From Ralstonia pickettii (GTDB lineage: Bacteria; Pseudomonadota; Gammaproteobacteria; Burkholderiales; Burkholderiaceae): a DNA stretch of 64,000 nucleotides. The DNA lies in NCBI RefSeq assembly GCF_016466415.2, contig NZ_CP066772.2:992001-1056000 (forward strand), given 5' to 3'. Below are positions 18,253-25,486 of the stretch, piece after piece (the stretch's first letter is position 1; each line of letters opens with the position of its first letter). Both the position numbers and the translations under genes were made by a program. Under the pieces are notes generated by a model. That model was not told the DNA's origin. It saw nothing but the letters and a program-made list of their open reading frames with translations, and did no database searches.

Positions 18253-19506
18253 TCAGGCGTTGAGGCGGCCCCGCCGGCGCGCAGCCGGAGTGGCAGCGCC
18301 AGCACGTTCCAGATCGACGCTGGGCAACAGATGCAGCAGGCGCACAAGCTCAGACTGGCGATGCGTGCCGGTCTTGCGCAGGATGTCACGGATGTGCACG
18401 CGCACCGTGTGCAGCGAAAGGAATTCGCGCTCGGCAATTTCCTGCAGGGTTTCGCCTGCGGCCAGCCGTGCGGCGACGATGCATTCCTTGTTGGTCAGCC
18501 CGAAGAGCGAGGCGAGCACGCCGGCGTCCATGACGGACCGTGCCTCGGAGTTGCCGACCAGCACCAGCGCCAGCGGCGAGGCCCAGGCCGAACGCATCGC
18601 ATCGGAAGGCGTGAGCGGCGTGGCAATGAACGGTACCGGGCGGCCATCGCGCGCCAGGTACATCCACGATCCGGCCGCGCCTTGTACGCCGAGTGACCCG
18701 GCGGCATGTTCGATGAGGTTACGAAGCGCCGCGTCGTGTGTGTGATCAGCCGAATGCAACAGGTTGCCATCGAGCGACAATCGGTCGTCTTCCGTCGTCA
18801 TCGTGCGCGCCCAGGCGTTGGCGTATTTCACGCGCATGGTGCGCTCGATGACCATCACGCCGAAGTCGAGCGTATCCAGCCCGGCCATGCCGAGCGCGGC
18901 GAGTTCGTTCAGCTCAAGATTGCGCTGCTGCATGCGCGCAGCCCGCTGCAGGTGCGGCAGCACGCGCTGCAGGCGGGTTTCGCGTTCGATGGTGCTGACT
19001 TCGGATGCATCGTCATCGCGGGTCCGCAGCCGCATCGTGACGCGCATGTCTGGCGTATCGATCAGTGTCATGCCTGCCGCAGGCGTCTCTTCGGGCGGCG
19101 CGGCGCTCAGCAGTTGCGGATCGTGACAGAAGCTGTTGCAGTGGCCCGGCTGCGGGCAGTGCTGGCACCAGCCCGACGAAACGCCTTGGCGCGGCGTGTC
19201 GGTGTGCTTGTCCCAGACGAAATAGTGTGCGCTTTCGGCGCCGGCATACACAGAAAGCAGGGCCAGGGCGATCGGCATCTGCGCAGGCTCGAGTACCGCT
19301 TCGTAGATGGTATCGACGAGTCGATGGAATTCTGCGTCATCCGATAGACGTTGCAGCATGATGGCCCCCGGTGCGTATTGCGACAGCTCAGAGTGCAATC
19401 CCTTGCTGTCGGCATGTTGCGGCGCGATGCCGCCGTCGCTGTCATGATTATTGTTGTTCTGCGCGACTTCTGTGGTAATCGGCAACTCTTTGGAAAAACT
19501 TAACAT
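18253..19506 (-). CDS. LuxR-family regulator with Cys4 cluster in its N-terminal region
   Basis: 417 aa. The C-terminal LuxR/GerE helix-turn-helix spans ~335-400 (LTNKECIVAARLAAGETLQEIAEREF, LSLHTVRVHIRDILRKTGTHRQSELV). The long N-terminal part is not an acyl-homoserine-lactone domain that I recognise. It contains WCQHCPQPGHCNSFC, four cysteines at 114, 117, 123 and 127 (C-X2-C-X5-C-X3-C), which could bind a metal or iron-sulphur centre. A PAS-like stretch may lie at ~210-320. It is the first regulator next to the TpsB/lipoprotein/Tad block and could control it, but that is inference. Confidence 0.88.
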   Translation of the reverse strand: MLSFSKELPITTEVAQNNNNHDSDGGIAPQHADSKGLHSELSQYAPGAIMLQRLSDDAEFHRLVDTIYEAVLEPAQMPIALALLSVYAGAESAHYFVWDKHTDTPRQGVSSGWCQHCPQPGHCNSFCHDPQLLSAAPPEETPAAGMTLIDTPDMRVTMRLRTRDDDASEVSTIERETRLQRVLPHLQRAARMQQRNLELNELAALGMAGLDTLDFGVMVIERTMRVKYANAWARTMTTEDDRLSLDGNLLHSADHTHDAALRNLIEHAAGSLGVQGAAGSWMYLARDGRPVPFIATPLTPSDAMRSAWASPLALVLVGNSEARSVMDAGVLASLFGLTNKECIVAARLAAGETLQEIAEREFLSLHTVRVHIRDILRKTGTHRQSELVRLLHLLPSVDLERAGAATPAARRRGRLNA

Positions 19507-19544
19507 TCCGCTTTCGATGCTCCCAAATTCCGGCGGCGATGTAT

Positions 19545-19563
19545 CTCCCCCTTGAGAGGGGAG
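19545..19563. promoter_or_regulatory. dyad CTCCCC-N7-GGGGAG upstream of LuxR gene
   Basis: CTCCCC (19545-19550) and GGGGAG (19558-19563), 39 bp upstream of the LuxR start. Similar C4/G4 dyads occur in the lipoprotein and flp promoter regions. An A/T-only run and a near-palindrome GTGCACATGTTCAC (19610-19623) follow further upstream. Operator role is a guess. Confidence 0.35.
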
Positions 19564-19637
19564 TATGGGCGACTTTCAGCGCTGAAAATATAAAAAATAT
19601 AAAAAATTCGTGCACATGTTCACAATGCTGGCGTGCG

Positions 19638-21311
19638 TCAGTTGAACTGATACGTATAGGCTGCGTTGAACCGCAGGCTGCGGGAGCTTGAGTTGATCGG
19701 CTTGTCTCCCACGGGGCGCGCGATGGCCAGGTCCAGCGTGTAGTACTTCCGATCGGAGAAGCGCACGCCCAGAGCAATCGAGCCGAGCTGGTCATGCACC
19801 AGCGTGCCTGCGTTCGAATAGACCTTTGCGGTGTCGTACAGCACGTAGGGCTGCACGGTCTTCAGATAGTCCATCGATACCTGGAATGCGCGGTTGATTT
19901 CCACCGATGCGCCCCAGCCGCGATCACCTGCCACTTCACCGGCCGGATAGGCGAGGCCGAAGAATCGTCCGCCAAAGCTGATCTGTTCCGAAGACGGCAG
20001 CACCGCACCGCTGTACTGCGCCGCTCCCGACACCACCACGCCAAAGCCCAGGGGCAAGTCGTGGGCTTCGCTGGCGGTGACGCGCGTGCGCAGGAAGCCC
20101 AGGTCAACGTTGTTGTTGGGCGATTTGCCTGCGCCAAGACTATTCACGCCTTGGTACACGCCAAGCGAGGCACGGCGCGTCTCGCCTGGCTTCACTTCGG
20201 TGTACAGCGCTTCGGCGCCCGCCACGCGCACCTTCGCATCCAGTTCGGTCTGCGCAAAGCCCGGGTTTTGCGGCGTATAGCGCTGCTTGTCGTCGTTGCC
20301 GTAGAAGGTGCCCGTCAGCGTGAGGTTGCGGGTGTTCGACAGCAGTACCGGATAGCTCAATGACAAACCGAGCCGCTGCGTGTCGGTCAGGTAGCGCGAT
20401 TGATAGCCCAGTTGCTCCAGCGGCAGATTCTCGGGCATGCCGCGATAGTGCGACCACGTGAGCTTAGCCAATAGCCCATCGGTGCCAATCGGCTGCGCCC
20501 ACGTGGCGGAGTAGAACGTTTCATGGTCCGGCCCGCGCGGCTGCAGGGTCGACACAGTGATCTGCTCGCCCAGCGGCGTCACGCTGTTGAGCGTGCCCGT
20601 GATGATGGCCCGCACACCCGGCGAACGGTATTCGATGCCCGTCCCGATCGTGTACGGCTGGCGCTTCACGTTCAACACGAGTTCGCTCGCACCATCGGTG
20701 GTGGTGGGCGGCTGCACGGTCGCGGTGATCTGCACGCCGGGTTGCAGGGCCAGCACGCCCGTCACGCGCTCGAATGTCTCGCGGCGCAGGGGCTTTTCAT
20801 CCATCAGGCGCCGAGAGATTTCGCGCAGGCGGCCTTCCAGCGGCCCAGGTGTCCCTTCGATCCGCATGCGCGCCACATAGCCCTCGACTACGGTGACGCG
20901 CACGACACCGCCTTCAAACGTTTGTGCGGGCACAAAGGCAAACGACAGCGGGAAACCGCGGTCGGAATACAGCTTGGTGACCTCGTTCGCAGCCTGCAAG
21001 AGTTGCGCGACGGTGATGTCGTGTCCGGCCAGCGGCGCGAAATACGCCGCGACCTCTGGAAACGGCAGTGTCTTGACGCCTTCGATCTGGAACTTGGTCG
21101 GCGTGAGATGCGTGGCGAGCAGATTCTCCAATGCCGGATTCGGTCGCTGAACCTCGACCTGGATTTTCTGCTGGGGCGGACGGGAAGTATCGACCTTGGG
21201 AAGCGTGTCGATCGGGTTGCCTTGCGTTGGGCTGCTCTGTGCCCAGCTCAGTGCCGGGCCGGTCAGTGCTACGCCTGTGGCCAGGGCCAACCGCATGGTG
21301 GTGGTCCGCAC
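19638..21311 (-). CDS. ShlB/FhaC-type two-partner secretion transporter (TpsB), orphan
   Basis: 557 aa outer-membrane protein. A signal peptide (LALATGVALTGPALSWAQ) is followed by a Pro-rich linker and two POTRA domains (~70-145 and ~150-225, with FQIEGVKTLPFPEVAAYF and GGVVRVTVVEGYVARMRIEG). A ~330-residue beta-barrel comes last, ending in ...AAYTYQFN. GTG at 21311 is preferred over ATG 21296 because GGAGGAG lies 6 bases before it. TpsB proteins export large TpsA exoproteins of haemagglutinin type, but none lies in the window. The nearest candidates are the two Gly-rich lipoproteins, which lack a visible TPS domain. Confidence 0.9.
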   Translation of the reverse strand: MRTTTMRLALATGVALTGPALSWAQSSPTQGNPIDTLPKVDTSRPPQQKIQVEVQRPNPALENLLATHLTPTKFQIEGVKTLPFPEVAAYFAPLAGHDITVAQLLQAANEVTKLYSDRGFPLSFAFVPAQTFEGGVVRVTVVEGYVARMRIEGTPGPLEGRLREISRRLMDEKPLRRETFERVTGVLALQPGVQITATVQPPTTTDGASELVLNVKRQPYTIGTGIEYRSPGVRAIITGTLNSVTPLGEQITVSTLQPRGPDHETFYSATWAQPIGTDGLLAKLTWSHYRGMPENLPLEQLGYQSRYLTDTQRLGLSLSYPVLLSNTRNLTLTGTFYGNDDKQRYTPQNPGFAQTELDAKVRVAGAEALYTEVKPGETRRASLGVYQGVNSLGAGKSPNNNVDLGFLRTRVTASEAHDLPLGFGVVVSGAAQYSGAVLPSSEQISFGGRFFGLAYPAGEVAGDRGWGASVEINRAFQVSMDYLKTVQPYVLYDTAKVYSNAGTLVHDQLGSIALGVRFSDRKYYTLDLAIARPVGDKPINSSSRSLRFNAAYTYQFN

Positions 21312-21534
21312 GCCTGTCTCCTCCGTGGTATTCGTTTGTGGTGTCGCGATGCCGTACAGCCGCGCGTTGCATCAAACGATAACCGCGAGACATGGTGCTT
21401 TACAACAAGACACATAGAGGGAGCGTTCACGCGGCGCAACGGCCCACGTAGATACCGATGGTGCGTGGCCGCGCCCCCGCGAACCGAATGACGATGCCGC
21501 ATTGCACGGCATTGGTCCGTTTGAAACGCGACAG

Positions 21535-21564
21535 CGGCGGGCTGGCGTGATAACCGGCCCGCCG
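21535..21564 (-). terminator. stem-loop after lipoprotein gene 1
   Basis: 8 bp perfect stem CGGCGGGC (21535-21542) / GCCCGCCG (21557-21564) with a 14-base loop, 17 bp past the stop. No T run follows, so it may only stabilise the 3' end. Confidence 0.4.
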
Positions 21565-21580
21565 AAGCGTTGACTGTAGA

Positions 21581-23128
21581 TCAGTGGTGCGCGCCGCCCA
21601 GCACGCCGCCCACCGTGCCCAGCAGACCGCCCACTGCGCCAGTCACCGGCGAGAGCGGCGTTGTCGCACCTGCTGACGTCAGGCCCGTACCCACCGTGGT
21701 GACCACGCTGCCAACCGGCGCCGTGATCGTGCTGACCGGGCCCAGCGGGTTGCCGGCACCACCTGCTGCACCGCCCACGCTGCCCAGCGCGCCGGTAATC
21801 GGAGCGAGCGGGTTGCCACCACCCGTCGCCCCGCCCAGCCCACCGAGTGCACCAGTAATCGGAGCGAGCGGGCTGCTGCCACCCGTGGCGCCACCGAGAC
21901 CGCCCAGCAGACCGGTGATCGGAGCGAGCGGGCTGGCGCCGCCGGTGCCACCCAGACCGCCGAGTGCGCCGGTAATCGGAGCGAGCGGATTACCGCCGCC
22001 AGTCGCACCGCCGAGACCGCCCAGCAGACCGGTGATCGGAGCAAGCGGGCTGGTGCCGCCAGTGCCGCCAAGACCGCCCAGTGCGCCAGTAATCGGGGCG
22101 AGCGGATTGCCGCCACCCGTCGCACCGCCGAGGCCGCCCAGCAGACCCGTGATCGGCGCCAGCGGGTTGCCGCCCGATGCCGTCGGCGAATACACGACGC
22201 CACCCAGCGCGGCGACCGTATTGCCTGTGGCCATGACCACACCACCCAGGCCGCTGACCACCGGAACATTGGCCGAAGTGAGCGTGGTGCCGCCCTTGGC
22301 TACGGCGCCGCCGATCGTACCCAGCAGCGTGTTGGCCGGCGAACCCAGGCCGGTGGCCGCGCCCAGCGTTTGCGTACCACTGGTGACCTGCGAAGTCAGC
22401 GGCACGATCGCCGTGCTCAGCTGTTGCGTGAGTTGCTCCACGGGGCCAGTCGACAGGGCCGTGCCGAGCGTGCCGCCGCCGTTGGCCACCGCTTGGCCGA
22501 CTTGCGAGACCACACCGGCCAGCGGCGTTGTCACCGGAGCTAGCGGTGCCAGCGGGCCGGTGCCCAGGTTGTTGACCAGCGTGCCGGCGCTCGTGACGGT
22601 GTTACCGGCACCGGTCACCACATTACCGAGGCTGGAGACCGTGGTGCCCACCGGGTTGGCATTACGGCCGATGCTGCCCAGCCCATTCTGCACGCCAGCG
22701 CCCAGCGCAGAAACTGTCGCGCCGGCGTTTTCGACGACTCCGCCCAAGCCGCTTTGGACACCGCTCAGTTGCGAGGGCAGCGGCGCCGTTGCGATCGTCT
22801 TGCCAAGACCGCTGACCGTCGAACCGGCGCTCGTGACAATGCCGCCCGCATTGTTGAGGACAGCGCCAGTCGGCGTCAGCGGCGCAGGTGCCGGAGTCGG
22901 GCTCGGGCTCGGGCTCGGGCTGGGTGAGGGCGACGGAGACGGCGAGGGGGAGGGCGAAGGCGACGGGGAAGGCGAGGGCGTTGGTGTTGAGCCACCGTTG
23001 TTGTTCGAGCCGCCGCCATTTGAACCGCCCAGTGAGCTGCCCAGGTCGCCGGAGCCGGAGCTGGCGCAACCACCCAAAACCAACAGGCTTGCCATGGTGG
23101 CGGCCAGGCACTTGATATTCTTATTCAT
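21581..23128 (-). CDS. Gly-rich repeat lipoprotein 1 (PLAPITG repeats)
   Basis: 515 aa. A signal peptide with lipobox LVLGGC marks an outer-membrane lipoprotein. A Gly/Ser/Asn linker and a Ser-Pro dipeptide tract (residues ~48-80) lead to ~200 residues rich in Gly, Val, Thr and Leu. Then come seven units of about 19-21 residues, (N/S)PLAPITG(L/A)LGGLGG plus a short Gly-rich tail, and a degenerate eighth. Units with L and A after ITG alternate over the first six. A strict Gly-X-Y collagen pattern is not present, so a collagen label would be unsupported. It is paralogous to the divergent gene (shared QQLSTAIVP, NPxGTTV and VVSxLG blocks). A -24/-12 promoter lies upstream. Function unknown, probably surface or matrix. 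Confidence 0.85.
   Translation of the reverse strand: MNKNIKCLAATMASLLVLGGCASSGSGDLGSSLGGSNGGGSNNNGGSTPTPSPSPSPSPSPSPSPSPSPSPSPSPSPTPAPAPLTPTGAVLNNAGGIVTSAGSTVSGLGKTIATAPLPSQLSGVQSGLGGVVENAGATVSALGAGVQNGLGSIGRNANPVGTTVSSLGNVVTGAGNTVTSAGTLVNNLGTGPLAPLAPVTTPLAGVVSQVGQAVANGGGTLGTALSTGPVEQLTQQLSTAIVPLTSQVTSGTQTLGAATGLGSPANTLLGTIGGAVAKGGTTLTSANVPVVSGLGGVVMATGNTVAALGGVVYSPTASGGNPLAPITGLLGGLGGATGGGNPLAPITGALGGLGGTGGTSPLAPITGLLGGLGGATGGGNPLAPITGALGGLGGTGGASPLAPITGLLGGLGGATGGSSPLAPITGALGGLGGATGGGNPLAPITGALGSVGGAAGGAGNPLGPVSTITAPVGSVVTTVGTGLTSAGATTPLSPVTGAVGGLLGTVGGVLGGAHH
21749..22168 (-). repeat. coding repeat array, 7 full units plus one degenerate
   Basis: Units of ~57-63 bp, each starting with an Asn or Ser codon before PLAPITG. 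The Asn codons of the first and last units are at 22166-22168 and 21749-21751. The alternation L-type/A-type suggests growth by duplication of a two-unit block. Such arrays can change copy number. Confidence 0.85.
22895..22988 (-). repeat. hexanucleotide-type tract encoding Ser-Pro dipeptides
   Basis: About fifteen consecutive 6 bp units coding for Ser-Pro, with a GGGCTC-rich part and a more varied part. Gain or loss of units would keep the frame and only change the length of the stalk after the lipid anchor. Confidence 0.8.
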
Positions 23129-23204
23129 GATGGATCTCCCGTTTTAAAAGTCCGCTTTAGTCAGCAGGAAAAAGTCTCACTCTCGACGTGAGGTGGCCGG
23201 ACTC

Positions 23205-23221
23205 TGCAAACGGTGTGCCAT
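23205..23221 (-). promoter_or_regulatory. sigma-54 promoter of lipoprotein 1
   Basis: Minus strand reads ATGGCACACCGTTTGCA: TGGCAC, five bases, TTGCA, an exact match to the -24/-12 consensus. It ends 77 bp from the start codon. Confidence 0.8.
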
Positions 23222-23380
23222 GTCACCATTATTACGCACTGTGTAATGCTGTATCTGAATTTGCCCCGTTTATCTCGATAAAGCGGGGGAATTGTGAAAA
23301 CTAATCAGAATGCGGAATTTACATACCCCACAAAAGTGGGGGTTAAACGTCTGCTTTCGGGGTTATGTCGGCGATGGATG

Positions 23381-23416
23381 TGTTCCGTGTCACGTTACGT
23401 CGTAACGCTGGGAACA
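23381..23416. promoter_or_regulatory. candidate enhancer: nested palindromes
   Basis: CGTTACG (23393-23399), T, CGTAACG (23401-23407) is a perfect 15 bp palindrome, flanked by TGTTCC and GGAACA. It lies ~160 bp upstream of the minus -24 element and ~115 bp upstream of the plus -24 element. Both distances are typical for binding sites of sigma-54 activators. Confidence 0.55.
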
Positions 23417-23529
23417 TGGATTTGGGTGGGGTAACGGTCGGCGCTCAAGTTAGGGAAACACCTGACGCGGTGCCCGTAAAACCAACACACACGCCGTCCT
23501 TTGAAAACTGAGCGCTATTTCTAATGCGG

Positions 23530-23546
23530 TTGGCATGCGATTTGCA
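23530..23546 (+). promoter_or_regulatory. sigma-54 promoter of lipoprotein 2
   Basis: TTGGCATGCGATTTGCA matches YTGGCACG-N4-TTGCW except for T in place of C at the seventh base. GG and GC are ten bases apart. The predicted start of RNA is ~60 bp before ATG 23617. Confidence 0.8.
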
Positions 23547-23616
23547 GAATGCGGCCCGCAGTCCGCAGTACCGAGCTCAGACATCAAGACACATCATTCC
23601 AAGAAGGGGACGGACC

Positions 23617-24738
23617 ATGACTCACATTCGACACTCCATTCGCGTTGCGCCGTTGGCCTGCGCAGTTGCCGCACTCATGCTGGCGGCTTGTTCTTCGGGA
23701 GGCTCCGGCTCGGGCAGTTCGCCCAATCCGAGCCCAAACGACACGACGGGCGTAACGCCCATCGGCAAGGTTGCAAACGGCGGCGGCAACACCGTTGTGG
23801 CGACCGGCCAGGCAGTTAGCAGCCTTGGCTCGACGCTTCAGAACGCAAACATTCCGGGCTTGTCGGATCAGGCCAAGGCTGGGCTGGGCGGCACGGTCGG
23901 CAACGCCGGCAAGGCTGTCAGCGATCTCGGTCTGGGCGTCCAGACCGGGCTTGGCAAGATGGGCCAGAACCCCAACCCGATCGGCACGACGGTGGCCAGC
24001 ACGGGCAATGTCGTGACGGATCTGGGCCAAGCCACGGTGAGCGCCGGCTCGCTGGTGCAGGGCCTCGGCCAGGGCTCGGGCGCACCGCTCGCGCCGATCA
24101 CCCAACCTGTGGGCGGTGGCGTTCAGCAAGTCGGCCAGGCTTTGATTGGCGGTGGCACCCTCCTGGGTAGCGCGTTGTCTTCGGGCGCGGTCCAGCAGGT
24201 GACGCAGCAACTGAGTACGGCGATCGTGCCCGTTACCACGCAGATTAGCGGCGCCACCCAGATGGTCGGTGATTCGACAGGTCTGGGCGGAGCCCTGAAC
24301 AACCTGTTAGGGACCGTTGGCGGTGGCGTCGCCGGCGCCGGAAACACCATCACCGGGACGGGCGTGCCAGTGGTCTCGAACCTGGGCCCGGTAGTCACTT
24401 CGCTTGGTGCCACGGTCGCGGCAGTCGGCGGCGTCGCCACCACTGGCGGTTCCGCCGGCGGCAACCCTCTGGGCGGTCTGCTCGGTGGGGTGGGCGGCAG
24501 CACCAGCGGCTCGAACCCGCTGGCGCCGTTGACAGGCCTGCTGGGCGGCGCTGGTGGCTCCAACCCCCTGGCCCCGGTCACCGGCGCGCTGGGCGGCGCG
24601 GCCGGCGGCAGCAACCCGCTGGCGCCTGTCACCGGACTTTTGGGCGGCGTGACGAGCGCTGCCAGTGGAGCATCGGGCGGCAACCCGCTGGCTCCCGTTA
24701 CCAACTTGCTGGGCGGCATTGGCAGCCCGGTGCACTGA
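23617..24738 (+). CDS. Gly-rich repeat lipoprotein 2 (PLAP(L/V)TG repeats)
   Basis: 373 aa. AAGAAGGGGA precedes ATG 23617. The signal peptide ends in lipobox LMLAAC, then a Gly/Ser linker. The central ~230 residues are clearly paralogous to lipoprotein 1 (GKVANGGGNTVVATGQAVSSLGS, QQVTQQLSTAIVPVT, TGVPVVSNLGPVV). The C-terminus has five units, NPLGGLLGG then four NPLAP(L/V)T(G/N), fewer than in its partner, and there is no Ser-Pro tract. Its own sigma-54 promoter lies at 23530-23546. Outer-membrane anchored surface protein of unknown role, probably co-expressed with lipoprotein 1. Confidence 0.85.
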   Translation: MTHIRHSIRVAPLACAVAALMLAACSSGGSGSGSSPNPSPNDTTGVTPIGKVANGGGNTVVATGQAVSSLGSTLQNANIPGLSDQAKAGLGGTVGNAGKAVSDLGLGVQTGLGKMGQNPNPIGTTVASTGNVVTDLGQATVSAGSLVQGLGQGSGAPLAPITQPVGGGVQQVGQALIGGGTLLGSALSSGAVQQVTQQLSTAIVPVTTQISGATQMVGDSTGLGGALNNLLGTVGGGVAGAGNTITGTGVPVVSNLGPVVTSLGATVAAVGGVATTGGSAGGNPLGGLLGGVGGSTSGSNPLAPLTGLLGGAGGSNPLAPVTGALGGAAGGSNPLAPVTGLLGGVTSAASGASGGNPLAPVTNLLGGIGSPVH

Positions 24739-24960
24739 GCAGTACCTGTCTGTGCTCTTGAAGGTGCGCGGGCGTGTTCCCGTCGCTCGCGCATCCTTTT
24801 TTTTGCTTAGACAGAAATGGGGAGCGTTTAGACCAGCCGCGAGTATTAATGGGAAACCCGTCCAAATAATCAGACTGGTCTCGGGTTCATTAAGGGATTT
24901 CCATTAGTTTTCAAAGAGTTGGCGTGTTATTAATAAAATTAAATAGAGACTTCACTCTAA

Positions 24961-24980
24961 ATTGGGGAAAGTACCCCAAT
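24961..24980. promoter_or_regulatory. dyad ATTGGGG-N6-CCCCAAT
   Basis: Perfect 7 bp inverted repeat with a 6-base spacer, ~325 bp upstream of flp. It shares its G4/C4 cores with dyads at 23326-23341 and 19545-19563. No T run follows, so an operator is more likely than a terminator. Confidence 0.4.
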
Positions 24981-25134
24981 TGAGTTATTTTGTTTGCGGC
25001 GCCGCACGCCTATAAAGTCGTTACGGTGTGTTACGTGACATAGGTGACACGCTGGAAAAAATGGATGTTCATGGGGGGTGGGCGGTGATCATCGGGCGCG
25101 TTCGGGACACTGCGTTCGGTGACATTCGAATTTT

Positions 25135-25150
25135 GTTCCATTAGTGGAAC
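25135..25150. promoter_or_regulatory. palindrome GTTCCATTAGTGGAAC
   Basis: Perfect 6 bp inverted repeat with a 4-base centre, ~155 bp before the flp start. The GTTCC/GGAAC half-sites also flank the candidate enhancer between the lipoprotein promoters. Confidence 0.45.
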
Positions 25151-25171
25151 GACGCGAGCGGAGAATTTTTG

Positions 25172-25188
25172 CTGGTCGTGTCATCGCA
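25172..25188 (+). promoter_or_regulatory. weak sigma-54-like element upstream of flp
   Basis: CTGGTCGTGTCATCGCA keeps the GG and GC ten bases apart required at -24/-12, but the rest of the -24 box is poor. It starts ~22 bp after the GTTCCA palindrome. Weak call. Confidence 0.25.
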
Positions 25189-25303
25189 GTAAATCCCCAT
25201 GCGTTTTATCCGTGATTAGCAAATATGAACTGGCTAAGGTTGGAGCGCCGAAAGCTGGTCGAGATCAACACATCCGCGGGCGAGTGCAAACAGGAGAGAG
25301 ATC

Positions 25304-25483
25304 ATGAAAAACGCCATTCTGAAGTTCCTTCGCGACGAACAAGGTGCCACTGCCGTTGAGTACGGCATGATCGCTGGTCTGATCGCAGCGGCGATCACGG
25401 TCATCGTGGGCAAGCTGGGTACGCAGCTCAACACCGTCTTCACCAACATCTGTACGGCCGTCAAGGGCGGGACTGCCTGCTAG
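25304..25483 (+). CDS. flp: Flp-type IVb pilin
   Basis: 59 aa, the major pilin of the Tad pilus. AGGAG (25292-25296) precedes ATG 25304. The leader MKNAILKFLRDEQG is followed by ATAVEYGMIAGLIAAAITVIVG, with the prepilin cleavage site after Gly14, Glu at position +5 of the mature chain and Tyr at +6, as in the Flp motif. Two Cys (50 and 59) at the C-terminus could form a disulphide. It is the first gene of the 12-gene tad operon; being short and at the promoter-proximal end, it is probably the most abundant product. Confidence 0.97.
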   Translation: MKNAILKFLRDEQGATAVEYGMIAGLIAAAITVIVGKLGTQLNTVFTNICTAVKGGTAC

Positions 25484-25486
25484 AGC

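Larger units (their letters stand above)
23129..23616. promoter_or_regulatory. shared regulatory region of the two divergent lipoprotein genes
   Basis: 488 bp with no gene. It contains two outward-facing sigma-54 promoters (23205-23221 minus, 23530-23546 plus). Between them are CCCCAC-AAAA-GTGGGG (23326-23341), CGTTACG-T-CGTAACG (23393-23407) and outer half-sites TGTTCC (23381-23386) and GGAACA (23411-23416). This is the layout expected of an enhancer serving both promoters. Confidence 0.65.
24739..25303. promoter_or_regulatory. AT-rich leader region of the Flp pilus operon
   Basis: 565 bp without a believable gene, with AT-rich stretches. It holds ATTGGGG-N6-CCCCAAT (24961-24980), TATAAA at 25011-25016, the palindrome GTTCCA-TTAG-TGGAAC (25135-25150) and a weak -24/-12-like element (25172-25188). 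The length and dyads suggest several regulators act on flp. The flp ribosome site AGGAG is at 25292-25296. Confidence 0.5.

Noticed and set aside
17997-18263. Small plus-strand ORF in the spacer before the LuxR gene
   Set aside because: No ribosome site, Arg/Ser-rich composition and overlap with the LuxR 3' end; no support as a gene.
21749-22168. Regular ~60 bp repeats resembling a CRISPR array
   Set aside because: The units are in frame inside a lipoprotein gene, encode PLAPITG repeats, and have no unique spacers or cas genes nearby.
24961-24980. Dyad ATTGGGG/CCCCAAT as terminator of lipoprotein 2
   Set aside because: More than 220 bp from the stop codon and without a T run; an operator is more plausible.
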